A DNA stretch of 64,000 nt, taken from Paenibacillus sp. P25. Its GTDB lineage: Bacteria > Bacillota > Bacilli > Paenibacillales > NBRC-103111. Below are positions 1 through 10,351 of the stretch, piece after piece. The position numbers and the translations under genes are program-made. The notes under the pieces were generated by a model. The model was not told the DNA's origin and ran no database searches. It saw only the letters and a program-made list of their open reading frames with translations. How positions within the stretch are numbered: the stretch's first letter is position 1; each line of letters begins with the position of its first letter. The stretch is from positions 1,674,001 to 1,738,000 of the forward strand of contig CP085629.1 of assembly GCA_024704175.1 (NCBI GenBank). Reading direction: 5' to 3'.

Positions 1-184
1 CCATAATCGAAAATTGGAAATGAATGTTTGTAACATTATACAAGAAAATGAGGTTATCTGCTATCCTAATTACAGAGTTTCCGGCCGGAAACTGCCTATT
101 TTCGTTTAGAAGACGCCATATACGGCAAAGCTAGGAAAGATTTGCGCGAATCCGGCCTCAGAATGAAATGGAGGGAACATTTAT

Positions 185-1120
185 TTGAGACAAAAAATCA
201 TTCTGGACGTAGACACGGGAATTGACGACGCATTAGCGATTGCCTATGCCGCAGGCTCTCCGGAAATTGAGCTGCTGGGGGTTACGGTAACCTATGGAAA
301 CACGCCGCTGTCTAACGCTTTTCGCAATACAGTTGAAATCATGAAACTACTGAAGCAGGAAGCGCGAGTTTTCAAGGGAGCGGAGAAGCCACTGGAGCGG
401 ACGAAAGAGTACAGCGGCAAATTTCACGGCTCGGACGGACTCGGCGAAACCTTAGGCCCTGCGACGAAATCCGGGACAAGCCCGATGACGGCGGAAGATT
501 TTATGATAGAGCAGGTTCATAGGTATGGGCCGGAGCTGACGATCGTTACGACCGGGCCGCTGACCAATCTCGCGAAGGCAATCAAGAAGGATCCGTCCAT
601 CGCAAGCAAGGTCTGCCAAGTGGTCTCCATGGGCGGGGCTGTCATGTCTCCCGGGAATGTCACCAAATTTGCCGAAGCCAACATTTATATGGATCCCGAG
701 GCGGCGCAAGCGGTATTCGGCTCCGAGTCGCCGATAACCTTAGTTGGTTTGGATGTAACCCGGAAAACGCTGCTCGCCCAGGAGGATATGCTGCGATGGA
801 GAGGCATAGAGACGGAGGCGGCAAGGTTGTTCGCCGATTTCACCGAGTATTATCTCGATGCGTATAAGCGGAATTATCCGTATTTGCGGGGATGTGCGCT
901 GCATGATCCCCTGGCGGTTGGTGTGGCCAAGAACCCCGGCTGGGTCCATACGGTGCCGATGTATATCCAGGTCGATTTGGAATCGGACGCGCTCGGAAGA
1001 ACGATGGAGGACCTGCTTCGCGAACCGAAGAGTAAACCGAACACCCAGGTCTGCGTTCAGGTGGAGGCGGAGGCGTTTATGAGGGAATTTTATCAAATCG
1101 TAGAAAAGGCGATAGGGTGA
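185..1120 (+). CDS. Nucleoside hydrolase (inosine/uridine-preferring type)
   Basis: Cytosolic ribonucleoside N-hydrolase that splits nucleosides into base and ribose for salvage. The 311-residue length is usual for the family. The Asp-rich calcium-binding motif DVDTGIDDA is at residues 8-16, the TTGPLTNLA segment is near 120, and the C-terminal metal/ribose motif HDPLAVG begins near residue 240. The start is TTG at 185, preceded by GGAGGGAA at a good distance. The gene is uninterrupted, unlike many in this window. It stands alone: the next gene, over 600 bases away, is under a cobalamin riboswitch. The family is certain; the preferred nucleoside is not. Confidence 0.93.
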   Translation: MRQKIILDVDTGIDDALAIAYAAGSPEIELLGVTVTYGNTPLSNAFRNTVEIMKLLKQEARVFKGAEKPLERTKEYSGKFHGSDGLGETLGPATKSGTSPMTAEDFMIEQVHRYGPELTIVTTGPLTNLAKAIKKDPSIASKVCQVVSMGGAVMSPGNVTKFAEANIYMDPEAAQAVFGSESPITLVGLDVTRKTLLAQEDMLRWRGIETEAARLFADFTEYYLDAYKRNYPYLRGCALHDPLAVGVAKNPGWVHTVPMYIQVDLESDALGRTMEDLLREPKSKPNTQVCVQVEAEAFMREFYQIVEKAIG

Positions 1121-1343
1121 AAGGGAGAGTTTCTCTTTGAAACTCCCGCTACGCAAAGCGTTTCAGCAGTACGCTCAATATATAGTAAGTTTATTAGGAA
1201 AACATGGATTTCATCAAACATGACGATCCGGTGCGTCAAAGAGAGCCGTAGACAAAAAAGGCGGTTCTCGTACGGCTCTGCACGTTGTTACCGACTGGCC
1301 TGGATAATTTCAAAAAATAACGAGTTGTTTGGAAATCATTGGG
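1121..1343. other. Intergenic region with two hairpins
   Basis: No gene is seen. A bulged hairpin directly follows the nucleoside hydrolase stop (1123-1147, GTTTC pairing with GAAAC), without a clear T-tract. A second hairpin has perfect 9-base arms, AGAGCCGTA (1242-1250) and TACGGCTCT (1271-1279). Either could end transcription from the upstream gene, but neither is a canonical terminator. Confidence 0.4.
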
Positions 1344-1373
1344 TTGAATAAACACAAATAAATGTTGTATTAT
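1344..1373 (+). promoter_or_regulatory. Predicted sigma-A promoter of the cobalamin riboswitch
   Basis: A -35 box TTGAAT (1344-1349) and a -10 box TATTAT (1368-1373) are separated by 18 bases, about 45 bases before the riboswitch P1 stem. The position suits transcription of the aptamer. Confidence 0.55.
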
Positions 1374-1417
1374 TATCCGGTAATACTTTGACAGTCGAAA
1401 ATAACTTCATATTGAGG

Positions 1418-1595
1418 AAACAGGTGTTGGCCGGAATATTCGTTCCGGTCAAGCTTAAAAGGGAAGTTCGGTGCAAAGCCGACGCGGACCCGCCACTGTG
1501 ACAGAAGAGTCGCGGCAAACATGCCACTGGTTGTATCAACGACCGGGAAGGTCGCTGACGATGATGACGCTGATAGCCAGGAGACCTGCCTGTTT
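1418..1595 (+). promoter_or_regulatory. Cobalamin (adenosylcobalamin) riboswitch
   Basis: Conserved B12-box landmarks appear in order: AAAAGGGAA, GGTGCAAA, the GCCACTGT core, a second GCCACTG, GATGATGA, and the terminal AGCCAGGAGACCTGCC. The outer P1 stem pairs AAACAGG (1418-1424) with CCTGTTT (1589-1595). A rho-independent terminator follows at 1662-1705, so control is probably transcriptional: ligand binding should reduce expression of the ferredoxin-like gene at 1747. The family assignment is near certain from sequence alone. Confidence 0.95.
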
Positions 1596-1661
1596 TGACA
1601 GCACTGCTTTAACCTACGGGAGATAGGGAGGTGTTAGACATTAACCAACGCACCCGCGATG

Positions 1662-1705
1662 GGCGTCTTTCCCTTTGTTTATTTTTAAGGGAGAGACGCC
1701 TTTTT
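1662..1705 (+). terminator. Riboswitch expression-platform terminator
   Basis: GGCGTCT-t-TCCCTT pairs with AAGGGA-g-AGACGCC across a short AT-rich loop and is followed by five T. It lies between the cobalamin aptamer and the gene at 1747, the usual place for a riboswitch-controlled attenuator. Confidence 0.85.
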
Positions 1706-1746
1706 ATGTTTGCAGATGCCATAAGAGCTAGGATGGGGAGATTGAA

Positions 1747-2124
1747 ATGACAACCTGGAATTTGGAAGGGATGAAGCATCACCTGTTGATTTGCAATGGC
1801 GGAAGCTGCATGCGGAACCAAGGAGAACAAGTAACGCAGGCGATTCGCGATGAGATTGCCCGTCATGCTGGAGATGCCCTTATACATACAACTAGAACGC
1901 GATGCAATGGCCGCTGCGAGGACGCCTGTGTTGTCATCCACTACCCCAAGGGAGTCTGGTATCGGAAGGTATCGCCGGACACGGGGAGAAGGATTGTGAA
2001 CGGGCTTCTATCTTCCGGGGATTCATTGAAAGAGCATGTATCCTACACGTATGAAAACAAATTGGCGGCGGCCCCGGAAACGCCGCGGGGGATTCTTAAA
2101 AATCAAATAAAAGCAGAGGAGTAA
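1747..2124 (+). CDS. Thioredoxin-like [2Fe-2S] ferredoxin, CbiW-like
   Basis: Small 125-residue iron-sulfur protein. Cysteines occur as CNGGSC (16-21) and CNGRCEDAC (C53, C57, C61), the pattern of thioredoxin-fold [2Fe-2S] ferredoxins. CbiW, a member of this group, is encoded with cobalamin-synthesis genes in some Bacillaceae. The cobalamin riboswitch directly upstream supports a role in corrin-ring or cobalt metabolism, probably electron transfer. No other cobalamin gene is visible nearby, so the role is inferred from family and regulation. The ATG at 1747 follows GGGGAG. The downstream GNAT-like reading frame begins immediately after the stop. Confidence 0.8.
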   Translation: MTTWNLEGMKHHLLICNGGSCMRNQGEQVTQAIRDEIARHAGDALIHTTRTRCNGRCEDACVVIHYPKGVWYRKVSPDTGRRIVNGLLSSGDSLKEHVSYTYENKLAAAPETPRGILKNQIKAEE

Positions 2125-2506
2125 ATGATCGTTCTGGAGCCCGGCGATGCTGCCTTTTTGCGGCGCGATCTCCTGAAAGACAATCATAGGCTTCATCGCA
2201 CTCCTTCGATATGACAACCGGATTCCATCTTTAAAGGGAGCTTATGCAGAGCGCAATACGGCGGAAATCGTGAAGTGCTATGTGGATGCAAGCGTGCGAA
2301 GAAACGGAATAGGCAGTGAGCTTGTGAAAGCTGCGCTTGCACTCGCCGCTCGGGCAGGATATGAAGTCTTATACCTGCATACGCACCGCTTTTTGCCGGG
2401 GGCTGTTTCGTTCTGGCGGCGTCAGGGGTTTGAAATCAGGCTGGAAACGGGTGACGAATTGCAAACCGTCCATCTGGACCGTTACGTTCAAGACAAGCAT
2501 CCTTAG
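2125..2506 (+). pseudogene. GNAT acetyltransferase, N-terminally short and frameshifted
   Basis: From about 2177 one frame reads a good GNAT core: IIGFIALLRYDNRIP, then the acetyl-CoA loop VRRNGIGSELV, then a C-terminal strand with GAVSFWRRQGFE. The only nearby ATG (2125) is in another frame and gives about 20 residues (MIVLEPGDAAFLRRD) before a shift is needed near 2175. Even when joined, about 127 residues is shorter than most GNATs, with little of the N-terminal strand-helix region. This suggests real truncation besides a possible indel. It may be cotranscribed with the riboswitch gene. Function is doubtful. Confidence 0.6.
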
Positions 2507-2520
2507 ACCCGCAAATCGAT

Positions 2521-2559
2521 ATTAAAAACAGAGAGTCGCCGCAGCTGCGGCGACTCTCG
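2521..2559 (-). terminator. Terminator built on a 28-bp perfect palindrome
   Basis: The 14-base arms GAGAGTCGCCGCAG and CTGCGGCGACTCTC (2531-2558) join with no spacer. On the minus strand the hairpin is followed by TGTTTTTA, so it fits as the terminator of the small minus-strand gene at 2606-2740. It may also stop plus-strand readthrough from the GNAT remnant. Confidence 0.7.
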
Positions 2560-2605
2560 TGCGTTCCGGGTCCGGGCGAACAGCCCGGGACATGGTCTGA
2601 GCCAG

Positions 2606-2740
2606 CTAAGTATTCGCCACCTTGTCTTTGGACAACTTGCGTACTTTGCTTCTCTTGGTCAGCTTGATGTAGTACTTTCCGTCTCTGCTCTTCAGCAGAC
2701 GACACCCGAACACGTTCAATACACTGTGGTAAACCGCCAT
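2606..2740 (-). CDS. Small basic protein, 44 residues, unknown
   Basis: A short minus-strand reading frame starts MAVYHSVLNVFGCRLL and continues with a Lys/Arg-rich tail (KLTKRSKVRKLSKDK). It is preceded by AGGAGGTGTTGGAAA before the ATG at 2740, an excellent ribosome-binding site, and followed by a strong terminator. This support makes it a likely real gene despite its size. I do not recognise the family. The basic character could suit nucleic-acid or ribosome binding, but that is only a guess. It is read in the same direction as the histidine kinase upstream of it. Confidence 0.6.
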   Translation of the reverse strand: MAVYHSVLNVFGCRLLKSRDGKYYIKLTKRSKVRKLSKDKVANT

Positions 2741-2824
2741 TTTCCAACACCTCCTGCTTCATGCTTATGCAGCGTACCAAATGTCCTAGACGCCTTTCGT
2801 GAAAATTCGAGCTTGTTCCTCCAT

Positions 2825-4600
2825 TCAATCAATCGGAATGGTCAGGTAAATGGCCGTGCCCCAGCCGAATTTGCTCCGCGACCGAATACCGAAGCTCTCG
2901 CCGTAGGTCAGCTTCAGCCGTTTCTGGGTATTAATCAGGCCGATGCTGCGGGGCGGGTCCGCACTTTCGTCTTCCAGCCGCGCACGCAGCTGAGCCAGCC
3001 GTTCCGGGAGGATCCCGACGCCGTTATCGATAACGGCGATGTGAAGCCGTGAGCCGCTGGTCCCGATCCGGATTTTGATCCGGCATTTTCCTTCTTTTTC
3101 CTTGATTCCGTGGTAAATGCTGTTCTCGATTAAGGGCTGAAACATCAGCTTGTGAACATTGTATTTTAACAGCTCCTCCTCGTATTCCCAAACGACATCG
3201 AACTTTTCCTTGTACCGGATTTTTTGGATTTCAATGTAGTTTAAGGTGATAGCCATCTCGGTTCGGAGTGCAACTAGGCTGCATGATCCTTCCAAGGAAT
3301 AACGCAAGATATCGGATAAATTCTCGATGATCACGTTGAGCTCGCCCGGTTTGCCGACAAGGCTGGCGGCCTTCCAATTAATCGTATCCAGCGTATTGTA
3401 CAGAAAATGCGGGTTCAGCTGGGACTGCAGAGCGGCAAGCTCCAAGGCCTGTGCCTTGAATTTCCGCTCCGACAGCTGGATGCGCAGGTAATTATGCTCG
3501 ATAAAATTGGAGATCAGGCTGTACAGGATGTACCGGTACACGCTCTTGCCCTGCCCGGGCAGAGGGGGAGCGGCCGGCCGTTCTTGGCGGAGTCCAGTAC
3601 TCCGATGATGGTTTTCAGATCCTTGTGGTTGTTTTTGGTCAAATAATAAGCTAGTACAGTTCCGCTGAGGAAGGAAAGCAGCAAAGCAGTGTTAATGTGA
3701 GCTGATTCAGCCGGTCCGGCGCTCGTACAAGGAGGCTTTGGGCACTATCGATAGGAAGGTCCACCGGTACTTATCCGAATGCAGCTTATTGACCACCAGC
3801 GTTTCATTCCCCGGGCTCCATTCGAAGGCCGGTTCCTGACGTGCGTTGAGATAGGCTAAACCGGGACGGTTCAGCTCGACCGTGTCCCGGCTTTGGGTCA
3901 GCACCTCGTTGTCAGGGCTCAGAATGAGCAGGACTTGTCCGGATTGCGAAACCGGGCCGCTCAGCAGCTGCTCGATATAGTCCCGCTTGACGTTCAGCAC
4001 GATGAGCCCGTCTTTTTCATCCGAAACGGAGATTCTCCGGTACAGGGTGATGAGCCCGGTATCGACGGTGCCGTTTCTTATCGTCGGCCTGCTGACTGTA
4101 CGGCTCTCGGTCCACATTTCCTCTTGAGGCGAATGCGCCCGGTAGCTATCGTACCAGCCCTGATCGTAATAATCTCTCAAATCGACCAGCCCGCCGGTTG
4201 TGGATGAAACAAAACGGTTTCTGCTGTTGTTTACATAAATATAGATCGAATCGATATACGGCCTTCCGATGGCCGGAGAATCGATGAAGTTTTTCAGAGA
4301 AGCGAGCCGCCTGTAATCCTCGGGGTCGGGGTACGGCTTCTCCAGCATGCTTTTCAGACTGATGAATTCAACGGCGCTGGCGATGATATGCAAATGTAAT
4401 GATTCCTGCTCATTGAATACAAGCTCGATGTTTTCTTTGGTTTGTTGAAGCAGATGGATGTTGGTAGGGTTGATCTCGTTCGTGACGAACCGCTGAATGA
4501 TTACGCTCGACAGGGTACCGAGGATCAGAATGGGGATGAGCATCGGAATCAGAAAGGTCAATAAGTTGCGCACGAAGAATACCCGAGTCGTTTTGCCCAT
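2825..4600 (-). CDS. YesM-type sensor histidine kinase (frameshifted in this sequence)
   Basis: Membrane sensor of a two-component system that should phosphorylate the AraC-type regulator encoded just upstream (13-base gap). In order: a membrane segment (about residues 10-32), a large extracellular sensor region, a second membrane segment (ALLLSFLSGTVLAYYL), the phosphoacceptor motif LNPHFLYNTLDTINW, the N box ENSIYHG, the G box DNGVGI, and a final GWGTAIYLTIP. The ATG at 4600 was chosen because the membrane segment follows directly. Two small indels, near 3720 and 3560, break the frame between the second membrane segment and the kinase domain and cancel each other. Both sides are well conserved, so sequence error is more likely than decay. 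It probably senses carbohydrate or peptide, as such kinases often lie next to transporters. Confidence 0.88.
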
Positions 4601-4613
4601 AGACGCCGTCCTT

Positions 4614-5368
4614 TTACTCCATATTCCTGAACTCTTTGGGGGATTGCCCGAAATATTTTCGGAAGGTGCGAGTGAAGTTTTTGGCGCTGCTGTAGCCGAC
4701 CATTTCGCTGACCTCATAGGTTTTGTATTTGATATCTTTCAGCAGCTCGGCCGCCGTATTCATGCGGATACGGGTTAAGTAGTCGGAGAAGTTCTCGCCG
4801 GTTTTGCTTTTGAAATATTTGCTTAAGTAGTAAGGATTCATGTAAACGATTTGGGCCGCCTTCTCCAGGGTGGCTTCTTTGTAATGCTCGTGAAGGTATT
4901 CTTTTACCTTAAGTACGGCTTGAGCCGAAACGCCGCTGTCTTCTTTAGCGACCGTTTCAGAGGCTGATTGGGAGGGGACGGGTGATGGGGATTTGCGAGA
5001 AGCTCCTCTTTGATCCGTCCGAACAGGCCGCAAATTTCGGAGTATTTGGGCGGCTTGAGGAGGTAGCTGCGCACGCCGAATTCCAGCGCCTGCTGCGCAT
5101 ATTCGAACTCCTTATAGCCGCTGAGCAGTACGATCTTTACCGGAGACTTCTGCCCGGCCAGCTCGCGCGCCACATCCATTCCCGACATGATGGGCATTCG
5201 GATATCGCAGAGGAGCACGTCGACCGGATGCTTGCTCACGAAGTCGAGCACATCCAGTCCGTTCCCGAGCCGGCCGATCACCTCGAAGCCCATATCCGCC
5301 CATGGGACATATTCGCTCAGACCGTTGCGGATTTCAAATTCATCATCGGCAATTAACAGCTTAAGCAT
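4614..5368 (-). CDS. YesN-type response regulator, receiver plus AraC DNA-binding domain (frameshifted)
   Basis: Two-component regulator of about 250 residues. The receiver domain has DDE at 8-10, phospho-acceptor D55 in CDIRMP, and the LLKPP lysine. After a short linker there is an AraC-type double helix-turn-helix (ATLEKAAQIVYMNPYYLSKYFK, then VGYSSAKNFTRTFRKYFGQSP). The frame changes once in the Pro/Ser-rich linker (about 4985). The gene heads the minus-strand pair with the kinase and is divergent from the amidohydrolase/peptide-importer operon, its likeliest target. Confidence 0.9.
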
Positions 5369-5768
5369 GAACGATCACCAGCCTCGCTATAATATATGTA
5401 ATATATAGTAACATGAATATCGCTTTTTATGACGATTATGGAATTGATTAAATAACTCTAAATGTAATATTAATGTTAATTAAATAAAGAGGTTTATACT
5501 TTCTATTATAAAGAGAAGCGCGACTTATTCAATGTTTTGTTCGGATGTTGCTTCAAGTTCCGGCGCAATAACGGTTAAGAAAAGAGAACAAAACTAAAGT
5601 TCAGCACCTTTTTGTCAGTGGGCATATTTGTTAAATTAAAGTTAGTAAATATAACATTAACAGACATATAAAATAACACAAAGGAGGGCCGTTCCCGCGA
5701 AGTCGTATCATTGCAGACGCTCAAGCATCGATTTTCATTTCTAACGAAAAAGGGAGAGGATTATCGAA
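5369..5768. promoter_or_regulatory. Divergent intergenic region with predicted promoter
   Basis: AT-rich spacer between the response regulator (minus) and the first M20 gene (plus). A plausible sigma-A promoter for the plus operon is TTGTTA (5628-5633), 16 bases, TATAAC (5650-5655). AAGGAGGG at 5681 is an RBS-like element with no start at the right distance, so the leader may be longer or encode nothing. No gene is seen. This is where the AraC-type regulator would be expected to bind. Confidence 0.5.
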
Positions 5769-7190
5769 TGACCCAAGTACAAAGCATCCCGAATACGGTG
5801 CATCGTATTGCCGAACTGGTGGAACAGAAGAGGGAGCCGCTCATCGAAGTCAGCGAACGGATCTGGGAATTTGCCGAAACCCGCTACGAAGAGAGCCGGT
5901 CGGCGGAGCTGATGAGTGCGGTGCTGGAGGGGAAGGCTTCGAGGTGCAGCGTGCGGCAGGGGGCATTCCAACGGCGGTCGTAGGCGGCTATGGCCGGGGA
6001 AACCGGTGATCGCGATTCTCGGCGAATATGATGCTCTGTTTGGATTAAGCCAGGAGAAAGGCGAGGCCGTCAAGAAGCCGGTCGTACCGGGAGGCGGCGG
6101 CCACGGTCGCGGTCATAACCTGCTCGGCACCGGCGCACTCGCCGCGGCCGTCGCCGTGCGGGATTATATGATTGAGCACAATCTTTCCGGAACCGTCCGC
6201 TACTACGGCTGTCCTGCGGAGGAAGGCGGAGGCGGCAAGGGCCTGATGGCGCGAAACGGGCTGTTCGACGATGTGGACGCCGCCTTGACCTGGCACCCGG
6301 GAACGGTCAATAAAATTTCCACCGAAAGCTGTCTGGCGACCTGCCAGGTGTATTTCAAATTCAAAGGTCGCAGCTCACATGCCGGCGCCAGTCCGCATTT
6401 GGGACGGAGCGCACTGGATGCGGTCGAGCTGACGAACGTGGGAGCCAATTACCTGCGCGAGCACCTGATTCCCGAGGCTCGGCTCCATTATGCGATTACG
6501 AACACCGGCGGCATTTCACCGAATGTGGTACAGGCGGAGGCCGAGGTGCTGTATAAAATGCGCGTTCCCGAAGCGGCGCAGCTTGCGGATATTTACGAGC
6601 GGGTGTGCAACATTGCGCGCGGGGCCGCTCTGATGACAGGTACGGAGCTGGACATCCAGTTCGATTCCGGCTCCTCCGAAATCATCCTGAACCGGACGCT
6701 GGAGAAGCTGATGCACGAGAAATTCGCGCAGCTTGGCGTACCCGTATTCGACGAAGATGAGGACCGGTTCGCCGCCGAAATCCGCTCCACGCTGAGCGAG
6801 GGAGAGAAGAGCTTCCATCTCCCGCCGGGCCTTGAGGGCAAGAACCTCTCCGACCGGCTCGAGCCGTACGAGGAGAAGACGGAAATCATGAAGGGCTCGA
6901 CCGATGTCGGAGACGTCAGCTGGAAGGTACCTACCGTTCAGTGCCGAACCGCCTGCTGGGCGCTTGGTACACCGGGACATACGTGGCAGGTTGTAAGCCA
7001 GGGAGCCACGTCCATTGGTCACAAGGGCATGCTGCATGCCGGTAAGGTGATCGGAGCGGCCGCACTTGAGTCGCTGCTGCAGCCTGACCTGTTGGAGCAG
7101 GCCAAGGCGGAGCACCGCAAGCAGCTGGCCGGGCGGACCTATCAATGTCCAATTCCGGAGGGCGTGACGCCGGGACCGGTAAAAAGATAA
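5769..7190 (+). CDS. M20-family amidohydrolase/peptidase, copy 1 (frameshifted)
   Basis: Zinc/manganese-dependent amidohydrolase of the AbgB/M20D kind, expected to hydrolyse N-acyl or peptide amide bonds in the cytosol. Recognisable blocks: LGEYDALFGLSQ, GGGGHGxGHNLLGTG (metal site), YYGCPAEEGG, TWHPG, SSHAGASPHLGRSALD, and a final STDVGDVSW and GTPGHTWQ. The ATG at 5769 follows GGGAGAGG. Two G losses, near 5932 and 5999, split the N-terminal quarter. The metal-site Cys expected in GHGCGHN reads Arg (GGTCGC at 6105-6110), which I suspect is a sequence error. A close paralogue lies at 8910. It is first in an operon with a peptide importer. Confidence 0.88.
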
Positions 7191-7217
7191 ATCAGAACGT
7201 ACAGAGGGGGCCAATCG

Positions 7218-8861
7218 ATGACGGCGCGAACCATGAGATCTGGGATTTGGATTACACTTTGCGTTTTTTCCATCTTGACGCTCACGGCCTGCGGCGGTAC
7301 GCCGAATGCCACGCAGCAGGCGGCGGGTGAGGGGGAAGCGCCCCGGCGGCGACCGGCAGCAAAACCATCAGCATCGGCATTACGAATGCGCCGCTGATGT
7401 TCAATCCGATCGATGTGACGGGCAATACGGAGCACTATATCACCAGCATGCTGTTCCAGCCGCTCGTGGAGCTCGACGAATCCATGAAGTTTATCCCGAT
7501 GCTCGCGGATACTCTTGAGACGACGGATAATCAGACCTTTACCGCCAAGCTGAATGCGAAGGCCAAGTGGACGGACGGTCAGCCGGTAACCGCCGACGAT
7601 GTCCTGTTCACCGTTCAAATGATCGGCCACCCGAAGTCGATTTCCTCCATCGCCAATAACTTTTCGATTATCAAAGGCTTCGACGAAAAAGGGAAGGCTG
7701 CCGGAGGGAGCGAAAGACATCGAAGGCGTGAAGAAGGTGGACGACCGCACCGTTCAGTTCATTACGAAGACGCCGGTCGACCCGAGCATGTTCAATGAGA
7801 AAATCGGCAAGAACTTAAAAACGATGCCGAAGCATGTTCTCAAAGACGCTGACCCGGAGAAATTCCAGCAGAACCCGTTCGTGCAGAAGCCGGGCGTATC
7901 GAACGGCTCGTTCAAGTTCGTATCCTACCAGAAGGATCAATATGTCGAGCTGGAAGCGAATAAGGATTATTTCAAGGGTGCTCCGAAGATAGGCAAGCTG
8001 TATTTCAAAATCATGCCGTCGGCGAACATCGTTGCGCAGCTGCAGAGCGGCGAGATTCAGATGAACTATCCGGGAATCGGCACCATCAACGTACAGGATT
8101 TCGACAAAGTGAAGAATATGTCCAATGTCAGAACGATTCAAGGCAAGCCGTTCAATTATCAGATGATGGCGTTCAATACGAAGACGATCCCGGACGCCCG
8201 GGTCCGGCAGGCCATCGCTTACGCGATGAACCGGGAGATGATGGTCACCAATCTGCTCAAGGGCGAGGGGGAAGTGGTCGATACGCCTTTTACCTCCAAC
8301 CACCCTTACGCGAACAAGAATATCAAGCCTTACCCGTACGACCCGAAGAAAGCGCAGCAGCTGCTGCAGGAAGCCGGCTGGGATTTTAACCGCACGCTGA
8401 ATCTGGTCGTTCCGTCGGGTATCAAGACGAGGGAGCAAACGGCGGATATCATCGTAGACAACCTGAAGGCGGTCGGAGTCAAGGCGCAGATTACGAAGTA
8501 CGATCTGGTTACCGTCGTACAGAAGGCGCGAAAGCAGGATTTTGACCTGGCCATTATCGGATTTTCGTTCCAGCTGGACCCGGATGTGTCGAGTTATTTT
8601 AAAAGCGGCCTGATCACCAACTACTCGGCTTACAGCAACCCGGAGATGGACGATCTGCTGCAGAAAGGGATCAATGAGCCGGATCCGGCCAAACGCCGCC
8701 CGATCTATGACAAGGTGCAGGAGCTGATTGAGCGGGATTTGCCGCAGATTACGCTATATTCCGATTTCAGGCTCAAGGCCGTCTCCAAAAAGGTGAAGGT
8801 CGGAGAGCCGAAGGACGTCGGCACCCTGATCAATGTGCATGAATGGGATATCGAGAACTGA
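7218..8861 (+). CDS. Peptide/nickel-type ABC substrate-binding lipoprotein (family 5, frameshifted)
   Basis: Extracellular binding protein of a Dpp/Opp importer, anchored by a lipobox (signal ending LTLTACGG). The mature part shows the family pattern: ATGSKTISIGITNAPLMFNP, VTADDVLFTVQMI, then PDARVRQAIAYAMNRE and a C-terminal ITLYSDFRLKAVSKKV. The ATG at 7218 follows AGAGGGGG. The frame is broken by a C loss near 7340 and a G gain near 7698 (AAGGCTGCC for AAGCTGCC). Its place between two M20 amidohydrolases suggests the imported ligand is an N-acyl amino acid, peptide or related amide that they cleave. Confidence 0.9.
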
Positions 8862-8909
8862 TGCTTTGCTTGTTCCATCACAATTCCTTGAGGAAGGATT
8901 GATCGATTC

Positions 8910-10328
8910 ATGGCGGGAGAACTGGGGCTCAAAGTGAACATAGCGGATATCATCGAGGAGAAGAAGGACGTCTTCATTCGGGTCAGCCGGCAAATCTGGG
9001 AATATGCGGAAACGCGCTTCGAGGAATATCGCTCGGCCGAGCTGCTGTGCAGGACGCTGGAGGAGGAGGGCTTCCAGGTCGAGCGCGGCGTCGGCGGGAT
9101 GGAAACGGCGTTCATCGGAAGCTTCGGCACAGGCGGTCCTGTCGTTGCGGTGCTTGGGGAATACGATGCACTGGCGGGTTTAAGCCAGGATCAAGGCGTG
9201 GCGGAAGAAAGTCCCGTCGTCCCGGGCGGGAACGGACATGGTCTGCGGCCACAATCTGCTCGGCTCCGGCTCGCTCGCGGCGGCGGTGGCGCTCCGCTAT
9301 TACATGGAAGAACATGGCATTCCGGGGACGGTCCGCTATTACGGCTGTCCGGGAGAGGAGGGAGGCTCCGGCAAAGCGTTCATGGCCCGCGAAGGGCTCT
9401 TCGACGATGCGGATATTGCGCTTTGCTGGCATCCGTCGATCGCGAATCAGATCATGACCGGCTCGTCCCTCGCCAATTACCAGATTTATTACAAATTCAG
9501 AGGCCGCACCTCGCATGCCGGAGGCAGTCCGCATCTCGGCCGAAGCGCGCTCGACGCGGTGGAACTGATGAATGTCGGCGTCAACTACCTGCGGGAGCAC
9601 ATCATTCAGGAAGCGCGCATCCATTATGCGGTGACGAATACCGGAGGCATTTCCCCGAATGTCGTTCAAGGGTATGCGGAAGTGTTGTATCTCATCCGCG
9701 CGCCGAAAGCCGGGCAGGTTGAAGAGATTTACCAGCGCGTCTGCAATATAGCCCGGGGGCCGCCCTTATGACGGGAACGGAGGTCGAGATCGTTTTCGAT
9801 AAAGCGTGCTCGAACCTGGTTCCGAATTCCACGCTGGAAACCGTAATGTACAACAACTTCAAGGAGCTCGGCATTCCGCGGCTCACCGATGAGGATATCG
9901 AATTCGCCCGTGCGATCCGCTCGACGTTAACGGAGGAGGATAAGAAATTCCGGGTGGCGCCGGAGCTGGCAGGCAAGGACGTATGCGACATCATCCTTCC
10001 ATATACCGAGGAATCGGGGAAGAAGATGATGTTCGGATCGACGGATGTCGGAGACGTGAGCTGGATTGTTCCGACGGTGCAGGTGAATACCGCCTGCTGG
10101 GCAATCGGAACGCCGGGGCACACCTGGCAGGTCGTTACGCAGGGAACGCTTCCGATGGCGGAGAAAGCGATGCTTCACGCCGGCAAGGTCATGGCCGCCA
10201 CCGCGCTGGAGGTGCTGCTGTATCCGGATTTGGTCGATAAGGCGAAGGCGGAGCTGAAGGAACGACTCGGAGGGGAATCTTACGTCTGCCCGATCCCGAG
10301 CGATGTGAAGCCGTCGGCACGCAAATAA
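8910..10328 (+). CDS. M20-family amidohydrolase/peptidase, copy 2 (frameshifted)
   Basis: Paralogue of the gene at 5769 with the same blocks: LGEYDALAGLSQ, GHG-CGHNLLGSG, YYGCPGEEGG, CWHPS, TSHAGGSPHLGRSALD, STDVGDVSW, GTPGHTWQ. The two proteins look clearly related along their whole length by eye. An extra T at 9242 (GGTCTGCGG for GGCTGCGG) breaks the metal-site region. A second shift, one base lost near 9763 (IARGAALMTG expected), breaks it again. The ATG at 8910 has GAGGAAGG upstream. It sits between the binding protein and the ATPases, so it should be coexpressed with them. The two copies may differ in substrate range. Confidence 0.88.
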
Positions 10329-10351
10329 AACTGAAGAATCGTGGTGATGAC

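Noticed and set aside
5769-10328. Programmed frameshifting in the M20 genes
   Set aside because: Shifts fall at different places in the two paralogues, without slippery heptamers or downstream structures, and the same kind of shift occurs in unrelated genes throughout.
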